Shown piece by piece: positions 37,296-46,463 of a stretch of 64,000 nt of DNA. The position numbers and the translations under genes were made by a program. Where the stretch lies: contig NZ_QRDV01000001.1 in assembly GCF_003386165.1 (NCBI RefSeq), positions 738,085 to 802,084 of the forward strand, written 5' to 3'. Position 1 is the stretch's first letter. The number at the start of each line of letters is the position of its first letter. The notes under the pieces were generated by a model. It did not search any database. It saw only the letters and a list, made by a program, of their open reading frames with translations, and was not told the DNA's origin. Source of the DNA: Winogradskyella eximia. GTDB lineage: Bacteria > Bacteroidota > Bacteroidia > Flavobacteriales > Flavobacteriaceae.

Positions 37296-38092
37296 ATTTG
37301 TTCTTCTTTAATGGTATTGATTTTATTAAAAGAAGCGACCATGCCTTGGATTAAAGATGAACTCAATCCTTTGTGTTCCATTTCATTTAAACCTTGAATT
37401 GTACAACCTTTAGGTGTGGTTACTCTATCAATTTCTTCTTCCGGATGATTGCCGTTTGTAATTAATAAATTGGCAGCTCCTTCACTGGTGTACATGGCTA
37501 ATTCTTGTGCTTCTTTAGCGTCAAAACCTAATTGTATTGCAGCTTGTGTTGTTGCTCTAATTAGTCGCATCCAAAAGGCAATGCCACTCGCGCAAATCAC
37601 CGTTGCTGCTTGCATTTGAGATTCTGGTATTGCTAAGGTATGACCTAATCTATCGAAAATAGCTTCGGCAATTTTAATACGTTTAGCACCTTTTTCATTA
37701 CTACACATACAAGTCATAGATTTACCAACCGCAATAGCTGTATTTGGCATGGCTCTGATGATAAATTGGTCAGTCCCAACGATACCTTCGATTTTAGGAA
37801 TTAGAAAACCTGTAATCGTTGAAATTAAAACGTGTTTTTCTGTTAAATACGGTTTAACATCGTTTAATATGTTTTCGAAATGTCTAGGCTGAATAGCAAA
37901 TATTAAAATATCAGATTGCTTTACTGCTTCAATATTGTCGGTTGTTAATATGACGTTTTTATAGCCATCCAAATCTTGAATATCATCCAAGTTTCTTTTG
38001 GTTAAATAAAGAGTCGTTATGGCGTTGTTAGTGATGAGCCCTTTTGCGATGGACTTTCCTAAGTTTCCTGTTCCTATGATTGCTATTTTCAT
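37292..38092 (-). CDS. proC: Pyrroline-5-carboxylate reductase
   Basis: Reduces pyrroline-5-carboxylate to proline with NAD(P)H. 266 residues: N-terminal Rossmann motif IIGTGNLGKSIAKG, then RAMPNTAIAVGKS, and the C-terminal dimer segment VTTPKGCTIQGLNEMEHKGLSSSLIQG. It sits inside the arg operon between argC and argD and is coupled to argD by an overlap, so proline is made from the same glutamate-semialdehyde/ornithine pool. Confidence 0.95.
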   Translation of the reverse strand: MKIAIIGTGNLGKSIAKGLITNNAITTLYLTKRNLDDIQDLDGYKNVILTTDNIEAVKQSDILIFAIQPRHFENILNDVKPYLTEKHVLISTITGFLIPKIEGIVGTDQFIIRAMPNTAIAVGKSMTCMCSNEKGAKRIKIAEAIFDRLGHTLAIPESQMQAATVICASGIAFWMRLIRATTQAAIQLGFDAKEAQELAMYTSEGAANLLITNGNHPEEEIDRVTTPKGCTIQGLNEMEHKGLSSSLIQGMVASFNKINTIKEEQI

Positions 38093-38107
38093 GTGTTTAA
38101 TGTTTTA

Positions 38108-38140
38108 AGACCTGTCAGGTTTCAAAAACCTTACAGGTCT
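38108..38140. repeat. Palindromic element (family A) between argC and proC
   Basis: AGACCTGTCAGGTTT / AAACCTTACAGGTCT inverted repeat with two mismatches, filling most of the 58-base gap between argC and proC. Confidence 0.8.
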
Positions 38141-38150
38141 ATAGTGTTTA

Positions 38151-39134
38151 TTAAAAATAATTTGCCTTTAATTGTAATCCTTCAGTTTCTTCAAAGCCAT
38201 ACATTAAATTCATGTTTTGAATTGCTTGTCCAGAGGCACCTTTTAATAGGTTGTCAATAATACTTGTAACCAGTAATTTATCGTTGTGTTTATGTAAATG
38301 AAGGATGCATTTATTCGTGTTTACCACTTGTTTTAAATGAATGTCTTCATCAGAAATAAAGGTAAATGCAGCATCTTTATAAAACTCCGTATACAATTGT
38401 TTTGCTTCTTCTAAACTGCCTTCATATTTCGTATAAAGTGTTGCAAAAATGCCTCTTGAAAAATCACCACGATTCGGCATAAAAATGATTTCAGAATTAA
38501 AATCTGATTGTAGCGCATTTACGGTTTGATTAATTTCTCCTAAATGCTGATGTGTAAATGCTTTGTAGTGTGAAAAATTATTATCTCGCCAAGTGAAATG
38601 TGTTGTCGCAGATAATGAAGTTCCTGCACCAGTGGCACCAGTTACAGCATTTATGTGTACATCGTTTTGTAAAATTTCGGTTTTAGCTAAAGGTAATAAT
38701 GCTAATTGAATGGCCGTAGCAAAACAACCTGGATTAGCAATATAATCGGCTTTTTTAATCGCCTTTTTATTTAATTCTGGTAAACCATAAATAAAAGTTT
38801 TTGCATTGAAAACTTCATCTTTAGTTAATCTGAAATCATTACTTAAATCAATGATTTTAGTGCCTTCAGAAAATGTATTTTGTTCTAAAAATGCTTTTGA
38901 ATTGCCATGACCTAAACACAAGAAAAGCACATCAACATCTGGATTGATTTCATTTGAAAACACCAAATCAGTTGAGCCTAACAAATCTTGATGCACCTTA
39001 CTAACTTTGTTTCCTGCGTTAGAAGTACTGTAAATAAAATCGATTTCTACTTTAGAGTGATGAATCAATAATCTAATTAATTCTCCTGCTGTGTAACCAG
39101 CGCCTCCAATGATTCCTATATTTAATTTTTTCAT
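38151..39134 (-). CDS. argC: N-acetyl-gamma-glutamyl-phosphate reductase
   Basis: NADPH-dependent reduction of the acyl-glutamyl phosphate made by ArgB to the semialdehyde. 327 residues: GIIGGAGYTAGELIRLL nucleotide loop, DLSNDFRL, the catalytic cysteine in NPGCFATAIQLALLPL, and the histidine-bearing HQHLGEINQ. Stands between argG and proC with family A elements on both sides. Confidence 0.96.
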   Translation of the reverse strand: MKKLNIGIIGGAGYTAGELIRLLIHHSKVEIDFIYSTSNAGNKVSKVHQDLLGSTDLVFSNEINPDVDVLFLCLGHGNSKAFLEQNTFSEGTKIIDLSNDFRLTKDEVFNAKTFIYGLPELNKKAIKKADYIANPGCFATAIQLALLPLAKTEILQNDVHINAVTGATGAGTSLSATTHFTWRDNNFSHYKAFTHQHLGEINQTVNALQSDFNSEIIFMPNRGDFSRGIFATLYTKYEGSLEEAKQLYTEFYKDAAFTFISDEDIHLKQVVNTNKCILHLHKHNDKLLVTSIIDNLLKGASGQAIQNMNLMYGFEETEGLQLKANYF

Positions 39135-39149
39135 TGTGCTAACATTTTG

Positions 39150-39182
39150 AGACCTACGAGGTTTTGAAAACCTGTGAGGTCT
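39150..39182. repeat. Palindromic element (family A) between argG and argC
   Basis: AGACCTACGAGGTTTT / AAAACCTGTGAGGTCT inverted repeat with mismatches confined to the variable inner three bases; it fills the 51-base gap. Confidence 0.78.
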
Positions 39183-39185
39183 TAT

Positions 39186-40367
39186 TTAGTTGTTTACTTG
39201 CTGATAAATCTTGTTTTGATTGCCAAATATTTTAATAAATCCTTTGGCTTCATCTGCTGTCCAACCTTTATTTTCCTCACCATAACTTCCAAACTTCGCA
39301 CTCATTAAATCGTGTTTAGATTTTATGCCATCTAGCGTGAAGTGGTAAGGTTTTAACGTTACAGTTACATCACCAGAAACTTTGTCTTGACTACTTTGTA
39401 AAAAGGCTTCCATGTCTCGCATTACTGGGTCTAAATATTGCCCTTCGTGTAAATGCATGCCATAGAAATTAGATAAATAATCTTTATGTTGCAGTTGCCA
39501 TTTCGTTAAGGTGTGTTTCTCTAATAGGTGATGGGCTTTTATAATAATTAAAGCAGCTGCAGCTTCAAAACCAACACGACCTTTGATACCTACAATAGTA
39601 TCGCCAACATGAATATCTCTGCCAATAGCATAAGCAGATGCTAAGTTGTTCAGCACTTCGATATTGACTTCGGGATTATTTTCTACACCATTTAAAGCTA
39701 CTAATTCACCTTCAGAAAATGTAAGTACTACTTTCTCTGGGTCTGTATGTTTTAATTGTGATGGGTAAGCGGATTCTGGTAATGGTTTTTCAGACGTTAA
39801 CGTTTCTTCTCCACCAACACTCGTTCCCCAAAGGCCTTTGTTTACTGAGTATTTTGCTTTGTTCCAAGACATGTCGATGCCATTTTCTATGAGGTAGTCA
39901 ATTTCTTGCTGTCTGGTTAATTTGCCATCTCTAATTGGTGTAATGATTTCAATTTCTGGTGCTAAGGTTTGAAAAATCATATCAAAACGCACTTGGTCAT
40001 TTCCTGCGCCTGTACTACCGTGTGCAATATATTTAGCATCTATACTTTTGGCGTATTGTACAATTTCAATGGCCTGAATAATACGTTCGGCGCTCACAGA
40101 TAAAGGGTAAGTGTTATTTTTTAAAACATTTCCGAAGATTAAATACTTAATCACTTTATCGTAATAGGATGCAACCGCATCAATATTCTTGTATGTTGAA
40201 ACACCCATTTTATAGGCATTGCTTTCAATAGTTTTAATTTCTTCTTGAGTAAATCCACCAGTATTCACACTTACGGCATGAATATCATATCCTGCTTTAC
40301 TTAAACTTACTGCGCAGTAAGAGGTATCTAAGCCTCCACTATATGCTATAACTAATTTTTTACTCAT
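39186..40367 (-). CDS. argG: Argininosuccinate synthase
   Basis: ATP-dependent condensation of citrulline and aspartate. 393 residues: N-terminal PP-loop AYSGGLDTSYC, HGSTGAGNDQVRFD, SPLWG-type segment appearing as NKGLWGTSVGGEE, and SVNKGLWG. The start overlaps the GNAT gene stop by 8 bases, so the two are translationally coupled. Confidence 0.96.
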   Translation of the reverse strand: MSKKLVIAYSGGLDTSYCAVSLSKAGYDIHAVSVNTGGFTQEEIKTIESNAYKMGVSTYKNIDAVASYYDKVIKYLIFGNVLKNNTYPLSVSAERIIQAIEIVQYAKSIDAKYIAHGSTGAGNDQVRFDMIFQTLAPEIEIITPIRDGKLTRQQEIDYLIENGIDMSWNKAKYSVNKGLWGTSVGGEETLTSEKPLPESAYPSQLKHTDPEKVVLTFSEGELVALNGVENNPEVNIEVLNNLASAYAIGRDIHVGDTIVGIKGRVGFEAAAALIIIKAHHLLEKHTLTKWQLQHKDYLSNFYGMHLHEGQYLDPVMRDMEAFLQSSQDKVSGDVTVTLKPYHFTLDGIKSKHDLMSAKFGSYGEENKGWTADEAKGFIKIFGNQNKIYQQVNN

Positions 40368-40989
40368 CTTTTTTGTCTTTTATTAAAAACATATTCTGTT
40401 TTATCAATTTTAATCGTGTCCATACTTTTTTGTCATAAGGACGTGTTTTAGGTTTTGATGCTTCAGCTTTAGAAGGATCATATAACATTCCTGTGCATAA
40501 GCACATTTTTTGTTCTGTTCTCGTTAATACATCGAAATTTTTACATGTTTGACAGCCTTTCCAAAAGGATTGATCGTCTGTTAATTCTGAAAACGTCACA
40601 GGTTTGTAACCCAATTCGCTATTCATTTTCATAACTGCCAAACCTGTGGTAATACTAAAAACTTTTGCATCTGGAAATTTGGTTCTAGAATGTTCAAAAA
40701 TGACTTTCTTAATTTGTTTAGCAAGACCTATATTTCTAAAATCTGGATGAACAATTAAGCCGGAATTAGCGACGAATTTCCCGTGGCTCCATGCTTCGAT
40801 ATAGCAAAAGCCAGCGAATTTATCACCTTCTAATGCAATGACAGCATTACCATTTTCCATTTTGGTAATGATGTATGCTGGTTGACGTTTTGCGATGCCA
40901 GTACCTCTAACTTTAGCAGCTTCAGCAATAGTTTCGCAAATAATATCTGCGTATATGCTATGTGATTTATCAGCAATAACAATTTTCAT
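40360..40989 (-). CDS. GNAT acetyltransferase, candidate N-acyl-glutamate synthase
   Basis: First gene of the arg operon, 209 residues. The GNAT core is visible: VIALEGDKFAGFCYIE (strand 4 region), VHPDFRNIGLAKQIKKVIFE as the acetyl-CoA loop (a degenerate R/Q-x-x-G-x-A motif) and LGYKPVTF. After the core comes a cysteine cluster, Cys146-x2-Cys149 and Cys163-x-Cys165, that could bind zinc or an Fe-S centre. The operon otherwise lacks an argA or argJ, so this protein is the obvious candidate for the first step, acylation of glutamate (acetyl or succinyl). Function is inferred from position, not from a diagnostic motif. Confidence 0.75.
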   Translation of the reverse strand: MKIVIADKSHSIYADIICETIAEAAKVRGTGIAKRQPAYIITKMENGNAVIALEGDKFAGFCYIEAWSHGKFVANSGLIVHPDFRNIGLAKQIKKVIFEHSRTKFPDAKVFSITTGLAVMKMNSELGYKPVTFSELTDDQSFWKGCQTCKNFDVLTRTEQKMCLCTGMLYDPSKAEASKPKTRPYDKKVWTRLKLIKQNMFLIKDKKDE

Positions 40990-41401
40990 TGTAATTGATT
41001 TTTTAATTATAAATTGACTTAATTTTTGTTTCTGAAAGGAGAACCGGACTCACCTAAGTTCTGTAAATAGAAGTGTACCCTTACGGGCGACGATTATGGG
41101 TACAACGTAAAGTATTTCGATTTGAAAAGGAAAGTACTAAAGCGGAAAATATATATGATAGATTGTTCAATGTAAAAAAATAAAAGATTAACTAAATGGT
41201 TTTAAGTAGTGCCATTAGCGACGTCGCATGTTTAACAACAAGCGTGTGGGTCTTTCGATTCTATTTTTTTGACTTAACATAGTGTAAATTTATAATTAAT
41301 ATTTAATATTCGTCGCAACGCGTGCACTTTTGCTGTTTTTTTATGAAATTCATAATATAAGCGACTAAAATTTTAAATAATTCATTCTAATCGGCTATTT
41401 G
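40990..41401. other. 412-bp region upstream of the arg operon, with a structured GC-rich island
   Basis: No gene is seen. The first part on the arg side (41035-41115) is GC-rich and can form two tandem stem-loops: AGAAC...GTTCT (41041-41063) and TGTACCC...GGGTACA (41077-41107). Farther out are a ten-base palindrome GCGACGTCGC (41218-41227) and several GCGAC/GTCGC words (41088, 41218, 41312, 41361). It probably contains the arg promoter and leader, but I could not identify an exact promoter, a known riboswitch or a leader peptide. Confidence 0.5.
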
Positions 41402-42994
41402 TCAGAGGATATAATCTGTGCTTACAAAATTTGAGGCTCTAGAATCTAGTAAATCTTTTAAAATAGCATTGTTATAATCATTGTCTTTTGACGCTACAAA
41501 GGTTCTAATTGAAAATGAACGTAAGGCATCATGTACACTTAATGTAGCAACGGCTGAATCTTTTCTGCCTGTAAATGGGTAAACATCTGGTCCACGTTGA
41601 CAAGAACTATTTAAATTTACTCTACAAACTAAGTTGACAAGTGTATCTATTAAAGGAGCTAATGTTTTTACGTCTTTACCAAATAGACTTACTTGTTGCC
41701 CATAATTCGATTCTGCCATATCATCCAATGGTTCTTCGATGTCATTAAATGGAACTATTGGAATAACTGGTCCGAATTGTTCTTCTTGAAATACACGCAT
41801 ATCCTTAGTTACTGGATATAGAACTGCAGGGAAAATGTAGTTTTCCGTGGTGTCTCCACCTTTTTTATTAATAGTTTTAGCTCCCTTTTCTGTGGCATCA
41901 TCTATTAATTCTTGAATGTAAGCAGGTTTATCTGGTTCTGGTAATGGTGTTAATTTGGCGCCATCTTCCCATGGGTTTCCGAATTTTAAGGCATCTACTT
42001 TGGAAGAAAAACGTTTATTGAATTCTTCCACAATATCTTCATGTACATATAAAACTTTTAAAGCCGTACAACGTTGTCCATTAAATGAAGTGGTGCCAGC
42101 GATACATTCGTCTATGGCTAAATCTAAATCGGCATCAGGTAAAACTATTGCCGGATTTTTAGCTTCTAATCCTAAGACTAATCGAAGTCTATTACTTTTA
42201 GGGTGTTGGTTTTGTAATGCATTTGCAGATTTACTGTTTCCTATTAAAGCTAAAACATCAACTTTTCCAGATTGCATAATTGGTGCAGCAACAGTTCGAC
42301 CTCGTCCATAAATGATATTCACAACTCCTTTTGGGAAACTATCTCTAAAAGCTTCTAATAATGGTGTAATTAATAAAACGCCATGTTTTGCAGGTTTAAA
42401 AATGGCTGTATTTCCCATGATTAAGGCCGGAATCAACAACGCAAAAGTTTCATTTAACGGGTAATTATAAGGACCTAGACATAAAACAACGCCTAATGGT
42501 CCTCTTCTAATATGTGCATTGACGCCAGAACTTTTTACAAATTTTGCGCTATCGCGATCCATTTGTTTGTAATCTTCAATAGTATCGTAAATATATTCAA
42601 CGGTTCTATCAAATTCTTTTTCAGAATCTGGTAGGTTTTTGCCAATTTCCCACATTAATAATTTTACAACCTCCTCACGTTTGGTTTTCATTTGTTCAAC
42701 AAACTTTTCCATGCAAGCAATACGGTCTACAACTTTCATTGTTGGCCATAAACCTTGTCCTTTATTGTAAGCAGAAACAGCAGCATCTAATGCTTTTATG
42801 GCTTCTTTTTTTCCTAAAGTAGGAATAGTTCCAAGTAGTGTAGGTTTATAATCTTCTGTTGAAGAAATTGTTGAATATATTTTAGAAGTTTCTCCTCTCC
42901 AAGGTATTAGCGCTCCGTCTATTAAATATGTGTTTTGCTCTACTAAATTTTTAATTTGAAACTGTTCTGGAATATTCACAAATGTTGAAGTCAT
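41402..42994 (-). CDS. gapN: Aldehyde dehydrogenase, NADP-dependent glyceraldehyde-3-phosphate dehydrogenase (GapN) type
   Basis: Probably oxidises glyceraldehyde-3-phosphate to 3-phosphoglycerate with NADP, without making ATP. 530 residues of the ALDH superfamily: GPYNYPLNE (Asn177 of the oxyanion hole), FKPAKHG cofactor lysine, and the nucleophile Cys309 in [10 protein letters not shown], a GapN-type context. The C-terminal [15 protein letters not shown] also fits GapN. The usual ELGGK motif with the general-base glutamate reads GLEAK at residues 275-279. It stands alone between the arg and ilv operons; the product could serve as an NADPH source for biosynthesis. Confidence 0.78.
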   Translation of the reverse strand: MTSTFVNIPEQFQIKNLVEQNTYLIDGALIPWRGETSKIYSTISSTEDYKPTLLGTIPTLGKKEAIKALDAAVSAYNKGQGLWPTMKVVDRIACMEKFVEQMKTKREEVVKLLMWEIGKNLPDSEKEFDRTVEYIYDTIEDYKQMDRDSAKFVKSSGVNAHIRRGPLGVVLCLGPYNYPLNETFALLIPALIMGNTAIFKPAKHGVLLITPLLEAFRDSFPKGVVNIIYGRGRTVAAPIMQSGKVDVLALIGNSKSANALQNQHPKSNRLRLVLGLEAKNPAIVLPDADLDLAIDECIAGTTSFNGQRCTALKVLYVHEDIVEEFNKRFSSKVDALKFGNPWEDGAKLTPLPEPDKPAYIQELIDDATEKGAKTINKKGGDTTENYIFPAVLYPVTKDMRVFQEEQFGPVIPIVPFNDIEEPLDDMAESNYGQQVSLFGKDVKTLAPLIDTLVNLVCRVNLNSSCQRGPDVYPFTGRKDSAVATLSVHDALRSFSIRTFVASKDNDYNNAILKDLLDSRASNFVSTDYIL

Positions 42995-43074
42995 AATAAC
43001 TTGTTTTGCACTATTAATTGTAAGTAATAAAGATACAAAATCGCATCTTTTAAGCGGGTTAAGTTTATGTTAAG

Positions 43075-44343
43075 CTATACTAAAAATTGAAACAAATCGG
43101 GTTTGTCATTTAAATAATCCCCAAAGAAATTATTAAGCTTCATTTTGGAAATTAAAGGTTCTAAATCATCAGGTGATTTTAATTGTATACCAACTACAGC
43201 CACATCGTTTTCACGATTGGCTTTTTTGGTGTATTCAAAATGAGTGATATCATCATTTGGACCTAAAATATCAACTACAAAATCTCTTAAGGCTCCTGTT
43301 CGTTGTGGAAACTTAACGATAAAGTAGTGTTTTAGATTCGCATAGAGTAGGGCACGTTCTTTAATTTCTGCCATTCTAGTGATATCATTATTACTTCCGC
43401 TAATAACACACACTACATTTTTACCTTTTATTTCTTCGGAAAATTGCTCTAATGCGCAAAGACTTAATGCTCCTGCTGGTTCTACAACAATGGCATCTTT
43501 ATTATAAAGGTCTAAGATAGTTTGACAAATTTTACCCTCATCTACTGTAACCACACGATGTAAGGTCTCTTTGCAAATAGCAAAACTTAAATCGCCAACG
43601 CGTTTAACAGCTGCTCCATCTACAAAACTATCTATGGTTTTTAACTCCGTATTTTTATTAGCCCTAATAGAGGTTAACATCGCTGGAGCACCTTTTGGTT
43701 CTACGCTAATAATTTTTGTTTGAGGTGATAAGATTTTAAAAACAGAGGATAATCCTGCTGCAAGTCCACCACCACCAACAGGTACAAATACATAATGAAT
43801 GGGATGCGCTTCTGCTTGGTCAATAATTTCTAAACCTACCGTTGCTTGTCCTTCTATAACTTTTTCGTCATTAAAAGGATGTACAAAGGTTTTATTGAGT
43901 TCTTCACTTTGTTGCATTGCTGCATGGTAAGCATCGTCAAAAGTATCACCAACTAAAACAACCTCAACAAAATCTTCTCCAAACATTTTTACCTGTTCAA
44001 TCTTTTGATTTGGAGTAGGGGAAGGCATAAAAATAGTACCTTTTATTTTTAAAAGCTTACATGAAATGGCAACACCTTGAGCATGGTTTCCTGCGCTTGC
44101 GCACACAATTTCATTTTCAATTTGAGAAGGAGATAAGGATGAGATTTTATTATAAGCTCCACGTATTTTATAAGAACGCACAACTTGTAAATCTTCTCTT
44201 TTAAAATAAATATTGGCGCCAAAATGCTTAGAATACCTAGCGTTTTTAATTAAAGGTGTTACTGATGCAATACCTTTTAATTTTTCTGCTGCAGATTCAA
44301 TGGCTTTTAGTGTTGGTCTGTATATGGTTTTGGTTTCTTCCAT
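43075..44343 (-). CDS. ilvA: Threonine dehydratase (biosynthetic)
   Basis: Deaminates threonine to 2-ketobutyrate, the entry to isoleucine. 422 residues: the PLP lysine is in RSYKIRGAYN, the phosphate loop is VPVGGGGLAAG, and SAGNHAQGVA is present. The C-terminal domain (about 330-420, beginning HYFIVKFPQRTGALRDFV) is a single ACT-like regulatory unit, shorter than the twin domain of E. coli IlvA. I choose the ATG at 44343; an in-frame GTG two codons earlier (44349) is less likely. An 18-base perfect palindrome ends 6 bases before the ATG. Last gene of the ilv operon. Confidence 0.94.
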   Translation of the reverse strand: MEETKTIYRPTLKAIESAAEKLKGIASVTPLIKNARYSKHFGANIYFKREDLQVVRSYKIRGAYNKISSLSPSQIENEIVCASAGNHAQGVAISCKLLKIKGTIFMPSPTPNQKIEQVKMFGEDFVEVVLVGDTFDDAYHAAMQQSEELNKTFVHPFNDEKVIEGQATVGLEIIDQAEAHPIHYVFVPVGGGGLAAGLSSVFKILSPQTKIISVEPKGAPAMLTSIRANKNTELKTIDSFVDGAAVKRVGDLSFAICKETLHRVVTVDEGKICQTILDLYNKDAIVVEPAGALSLCALEQFSEEIKGKNVVCVISGSNNDITRMAEIKERALLYANLKHYFIVKFPQRTGALRDFVVDILGPNDDITHFEYTKKANRENDVAVVGIQLKSPDDLEPLISKMKLNNFFGDYLNDKPDLFQFLV

Positions 44344-44349
44344 GTTCAC

Positions 44350-44367
44350 TTCTCTTTATAAAGAGAA
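44350..44367. repeat. 18-bp perfect palindrome before ilvA
   Basis: TTCTCTTTATAAAGAGAA is its own reverse complement and sits 6 bases upstream of the ilvA ATG, over the ribosome-binding region (AAGAGAAG on the minus strand). It may modulate ilvA translation. Confidence 0.6.
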
Positions 44368-44380
44368 TCTCTTATTTTTT

Positions 44381-44412
44381 AGACCTTTCAGGTTTAAAAA
44401 CCTGAAAGGATA
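44381..44412. repeat. Palindromic element (family A) between ilvC and ilvA
   Basis: AGACCTTTCAGGTTT / AAACCTGAAAGGA inverted repeat; the outer arm end has decayed. It fills most of the gap between ilvC and ilvA. Confidence 0.78.
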
Positions 44413-44419
44413 ATCTTTG

Positions 44420-45919
44420 TTATGCTAAAACAGATTCTTTTACATCTTCAGTTTTAATCACTTTCATCGCTGTCATTGCGGCACGTAAACGTTGACCTAC
44501 AGATTCGATAGGATGATTTCTAATCGCATCATTAACAGCTATTAATTCTATGTTATCAACTCCTGTAGTGTTAGAGAATGATTTTCCGATGATAGAGGTA
44601 TCTACTGTTTTCATGAAATCCGCTAATAAGGGTTTACAAGCATGATCAAACAAATAACAACCATATTCCGCTGTGTCAGAAATTACTCGGTTCATTTCAA
44701 ATAATTTTTTTCTTGCAATTGTATTGGCAATTAAAGGTAACTCGTGTAATGATTCATAATAAGCAGAATCTTCAATAATACCTGCGCTTACCATAGTTTC
44801 AAAAGCTAATTCTACACCAGATTTCACAAAAGCAACTAATAATACTCCATGATCAAAATACTCTTGTTCTGTAATATGATCTGAAGTCAATTTTGTTTTT
44901 TCAAAAGCAGTTTCACCAGTTTCAGCTCTCCAAGTCAATAAATTAATATCGTCATTTGCCCAATCTTCCATCATGGTTTGAGAGAAGTGACCTGAAATAA
45001 TGTCGTCCATGTGTTTTTCAAAAAGTGGACGCATAATACCTTTTAACTCTTCAGATAATTCGTAAGCCTTTATTTTTGCAGGATTGGATAAACGATCCAT
45101 CATGTTGGTAATTCCACCATGCTTCAGTGCTTCGGTAATGGTTTCCCAACCAAACTGAATTAATTTAGCAGCATAACCAGGTTCGATGCCTTCTTCAACC
45201 ATTTTGTCAAAAGATAGAATAGCACCTGTTTGTAATAAACCACATAATATAGTTTGCTCACCCATTAAATCACTTTTTACTTCAGCAATAAAAGACGATT
45301 CTAAAACACCAGCTTTATGTCCGCCAGTTGCAGCAGCATAAGCTTTTGCTTGAGCCCAACCCTTACCTTCTGGGTCATTCTCGGGATGTACAGCAATTAA
45401 TGTTGGTACACCAAATCCACGTTTATATTCTTCTCTTACTTCTGTGCCTGGACACTTTGGCGCTACCATGATGACGGTAATATCTTCACGAACTTTAGTG
45501 CCTTCTTCAACAATATTAAACCCATGAGAATAACTTAATGTAGCTCCTTTTTTCATTAAAGGCATTATTGCTTTTACAACGTTTGTGTGTTGTTTATCTG
45601 GAGTTAGGTTTAATACTAAATCTGCTGTAGGTATAAGCTCTTGGTAGGTTCCAACATTAAAACCATTTGATGTTGCGTTTTTGTATGAATCACGTTTTTC
45701 ATCAATAGCAACTTGTCTTAGTGTATACGAAATGTCTAAACCAGAATCGCGCATATTTAAACCTTGGTTAAGTCCTTGAGCACCACAACCAACAATAACT
45801 ATTTTCTTTCCTTTTAAAGCGTCTACGCCATCTTCAAATTCTGAAGCGTCCATAAAACGACATTTTCCTAATTGACCTAATTGTTCTCTTAATGGTAATG
45901 TGTTAAAGTAATTTGACAT
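44420..45919 (-). CDS. ilvC: Ketol-acid reductoisomerase, class II (long form)
   Basis: NADPH-dependent isomeroreduction of acetolactate and acetohydroxybutyrate. 499 residues, so it belongs to the long class with a duplicated C-terminal domain, as in E. coli and plants. Nucleotide loop [18 protein letters not shown] near residue 45; metal-ligand segments [12 protein letters not shown] and CGLLQTGA; the second copy has [11 protein letters not shown]. Starts 11 bases after ilvN. Confidence 0.96.
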   Translation of the reverse strand: MSNYFNTLPLREQLGQLGKCRFMDASEFEDGVDALKGKKIVIVGCGAQGLNQGLNMRDSGLDISYTLRQVAIDEKRDSYKNATSNGFNVGTYQELIPTADLVLNLTPDKQHTNVVKAIMPLMKKGATLSYSHGFNIVEEGTKVREDITVIMVAPKCPGTEVREEYKRGFGVPTLIAVHPENDPEGKGWAQAKAYAAATGGHKAGVLESSFIAEVKSDLMGEQTILCGLLQTGAILSFDKMVEEGIEPGYAAKLIQFGWETITEALKHGGITNMMDRLSNPAKIKAYELSEELKGIMRPLFEKHMDDIISGHFSQTMMEDWANDDINLLTWRAETGETAFEKTKLTSDHITEQEYFDHGVLLVAFVKSGVELAFETMVSAGIIEDSAYYESLHELPLIANTIARKKLFEMNRVISDTAEYGCYLFDHACKPLLADFMKTVDTSIIGKSFSNTTGVDNIELIAVNDAIRNHPIESVGQRLRAAMTAMKVIKTEDVKESVLA

Positions 45920-45930
45920 TGTATTTATTT

Positions 45931-46461
45931 TTAATGTTGAAATGCTTGAAGCATTGTTGATATTTTCATTTCCTCTTTGGTTACAGCAACACGCCCTGAG
46001 CGTGTAAATTGCATAATGCCAAAGACACTTAATTCTCTATATAGTAATTCTATTTCTTCTTTTCTTCCCGATTTTTCTAAGACGAAAAATTCCTTGTTTA
46101 CAGTAACGATTTTTGCATTACTTTCTTTGATGATATTTTGAATTTGACGCTCCTCAAATAATAATTCTGACTTTATTTTGAACATGCAAGATTCTTGATA
46201 AATGATTTCATCTTCAGTATGATAATAAGCTTTTATGACTTCAACTTGCTTTTCAATCTGACCTTGAATCTTTTTCATTTGAGATTCGGTAATATTGATG
46301 ACAATTGTAAATCTTGAAACTCCTTCAATTTCTGAAGGAGACGTATTTAAGCTTTCAATGTTAATATGTCTTCTTTGAAAAATAGCTGAAATTCTATTTA
46401 ACAAGCCGATATTATTTTCTGTGTAAACCGAAACGGTAAATTGTTTTATTTCGTTTTCCAT
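45931..46461 (-). CDS. ilvN: Acetolactate synthase small (regulatory) subunit
   Basis: Valine-sensing partner of IlvB. 176 residues: an N-terminal ACT domain ([24 protein letters not shown], with the effector-binding NNxGLL motif) and a C-terminal ALS_ss domain (from about residue 80). It starts two bases after the ilvB stop, so it is tightly coupled. Confidence 0.95.
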   Translation of the reverse strand: MENEIKQFTVSVYTENNIGLLNRISAIFQRRHINIESLNTSPSEIEGVSRFTIVINITESQMKKIQGQIEKQVEVIKAYYHTEDEIIYQESCMFKIKSELLFEERQIQNIIKESNAKIVTVNKEFFVLEKSGRKEEIELLYRELSVFGIMQFTRSGRVAVTKEEMKISTMLQAFQH

Positions 46462-46463
46462 AA

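Noticed and set aside
41041..41107. Guanidine-II (mini-ykkC) type tandem hairpins upstream of the arg operon
   Set aside because: The ACGR loop words are present only in part; stems and loop sizes do not match that class.
28447..44412. Repeated palindromes as a possible CRISPR array
   Set aside because: Copies are single, kilobases apart, divergent in the centre and lie in operon gaps; no regular spacers or cas genes.
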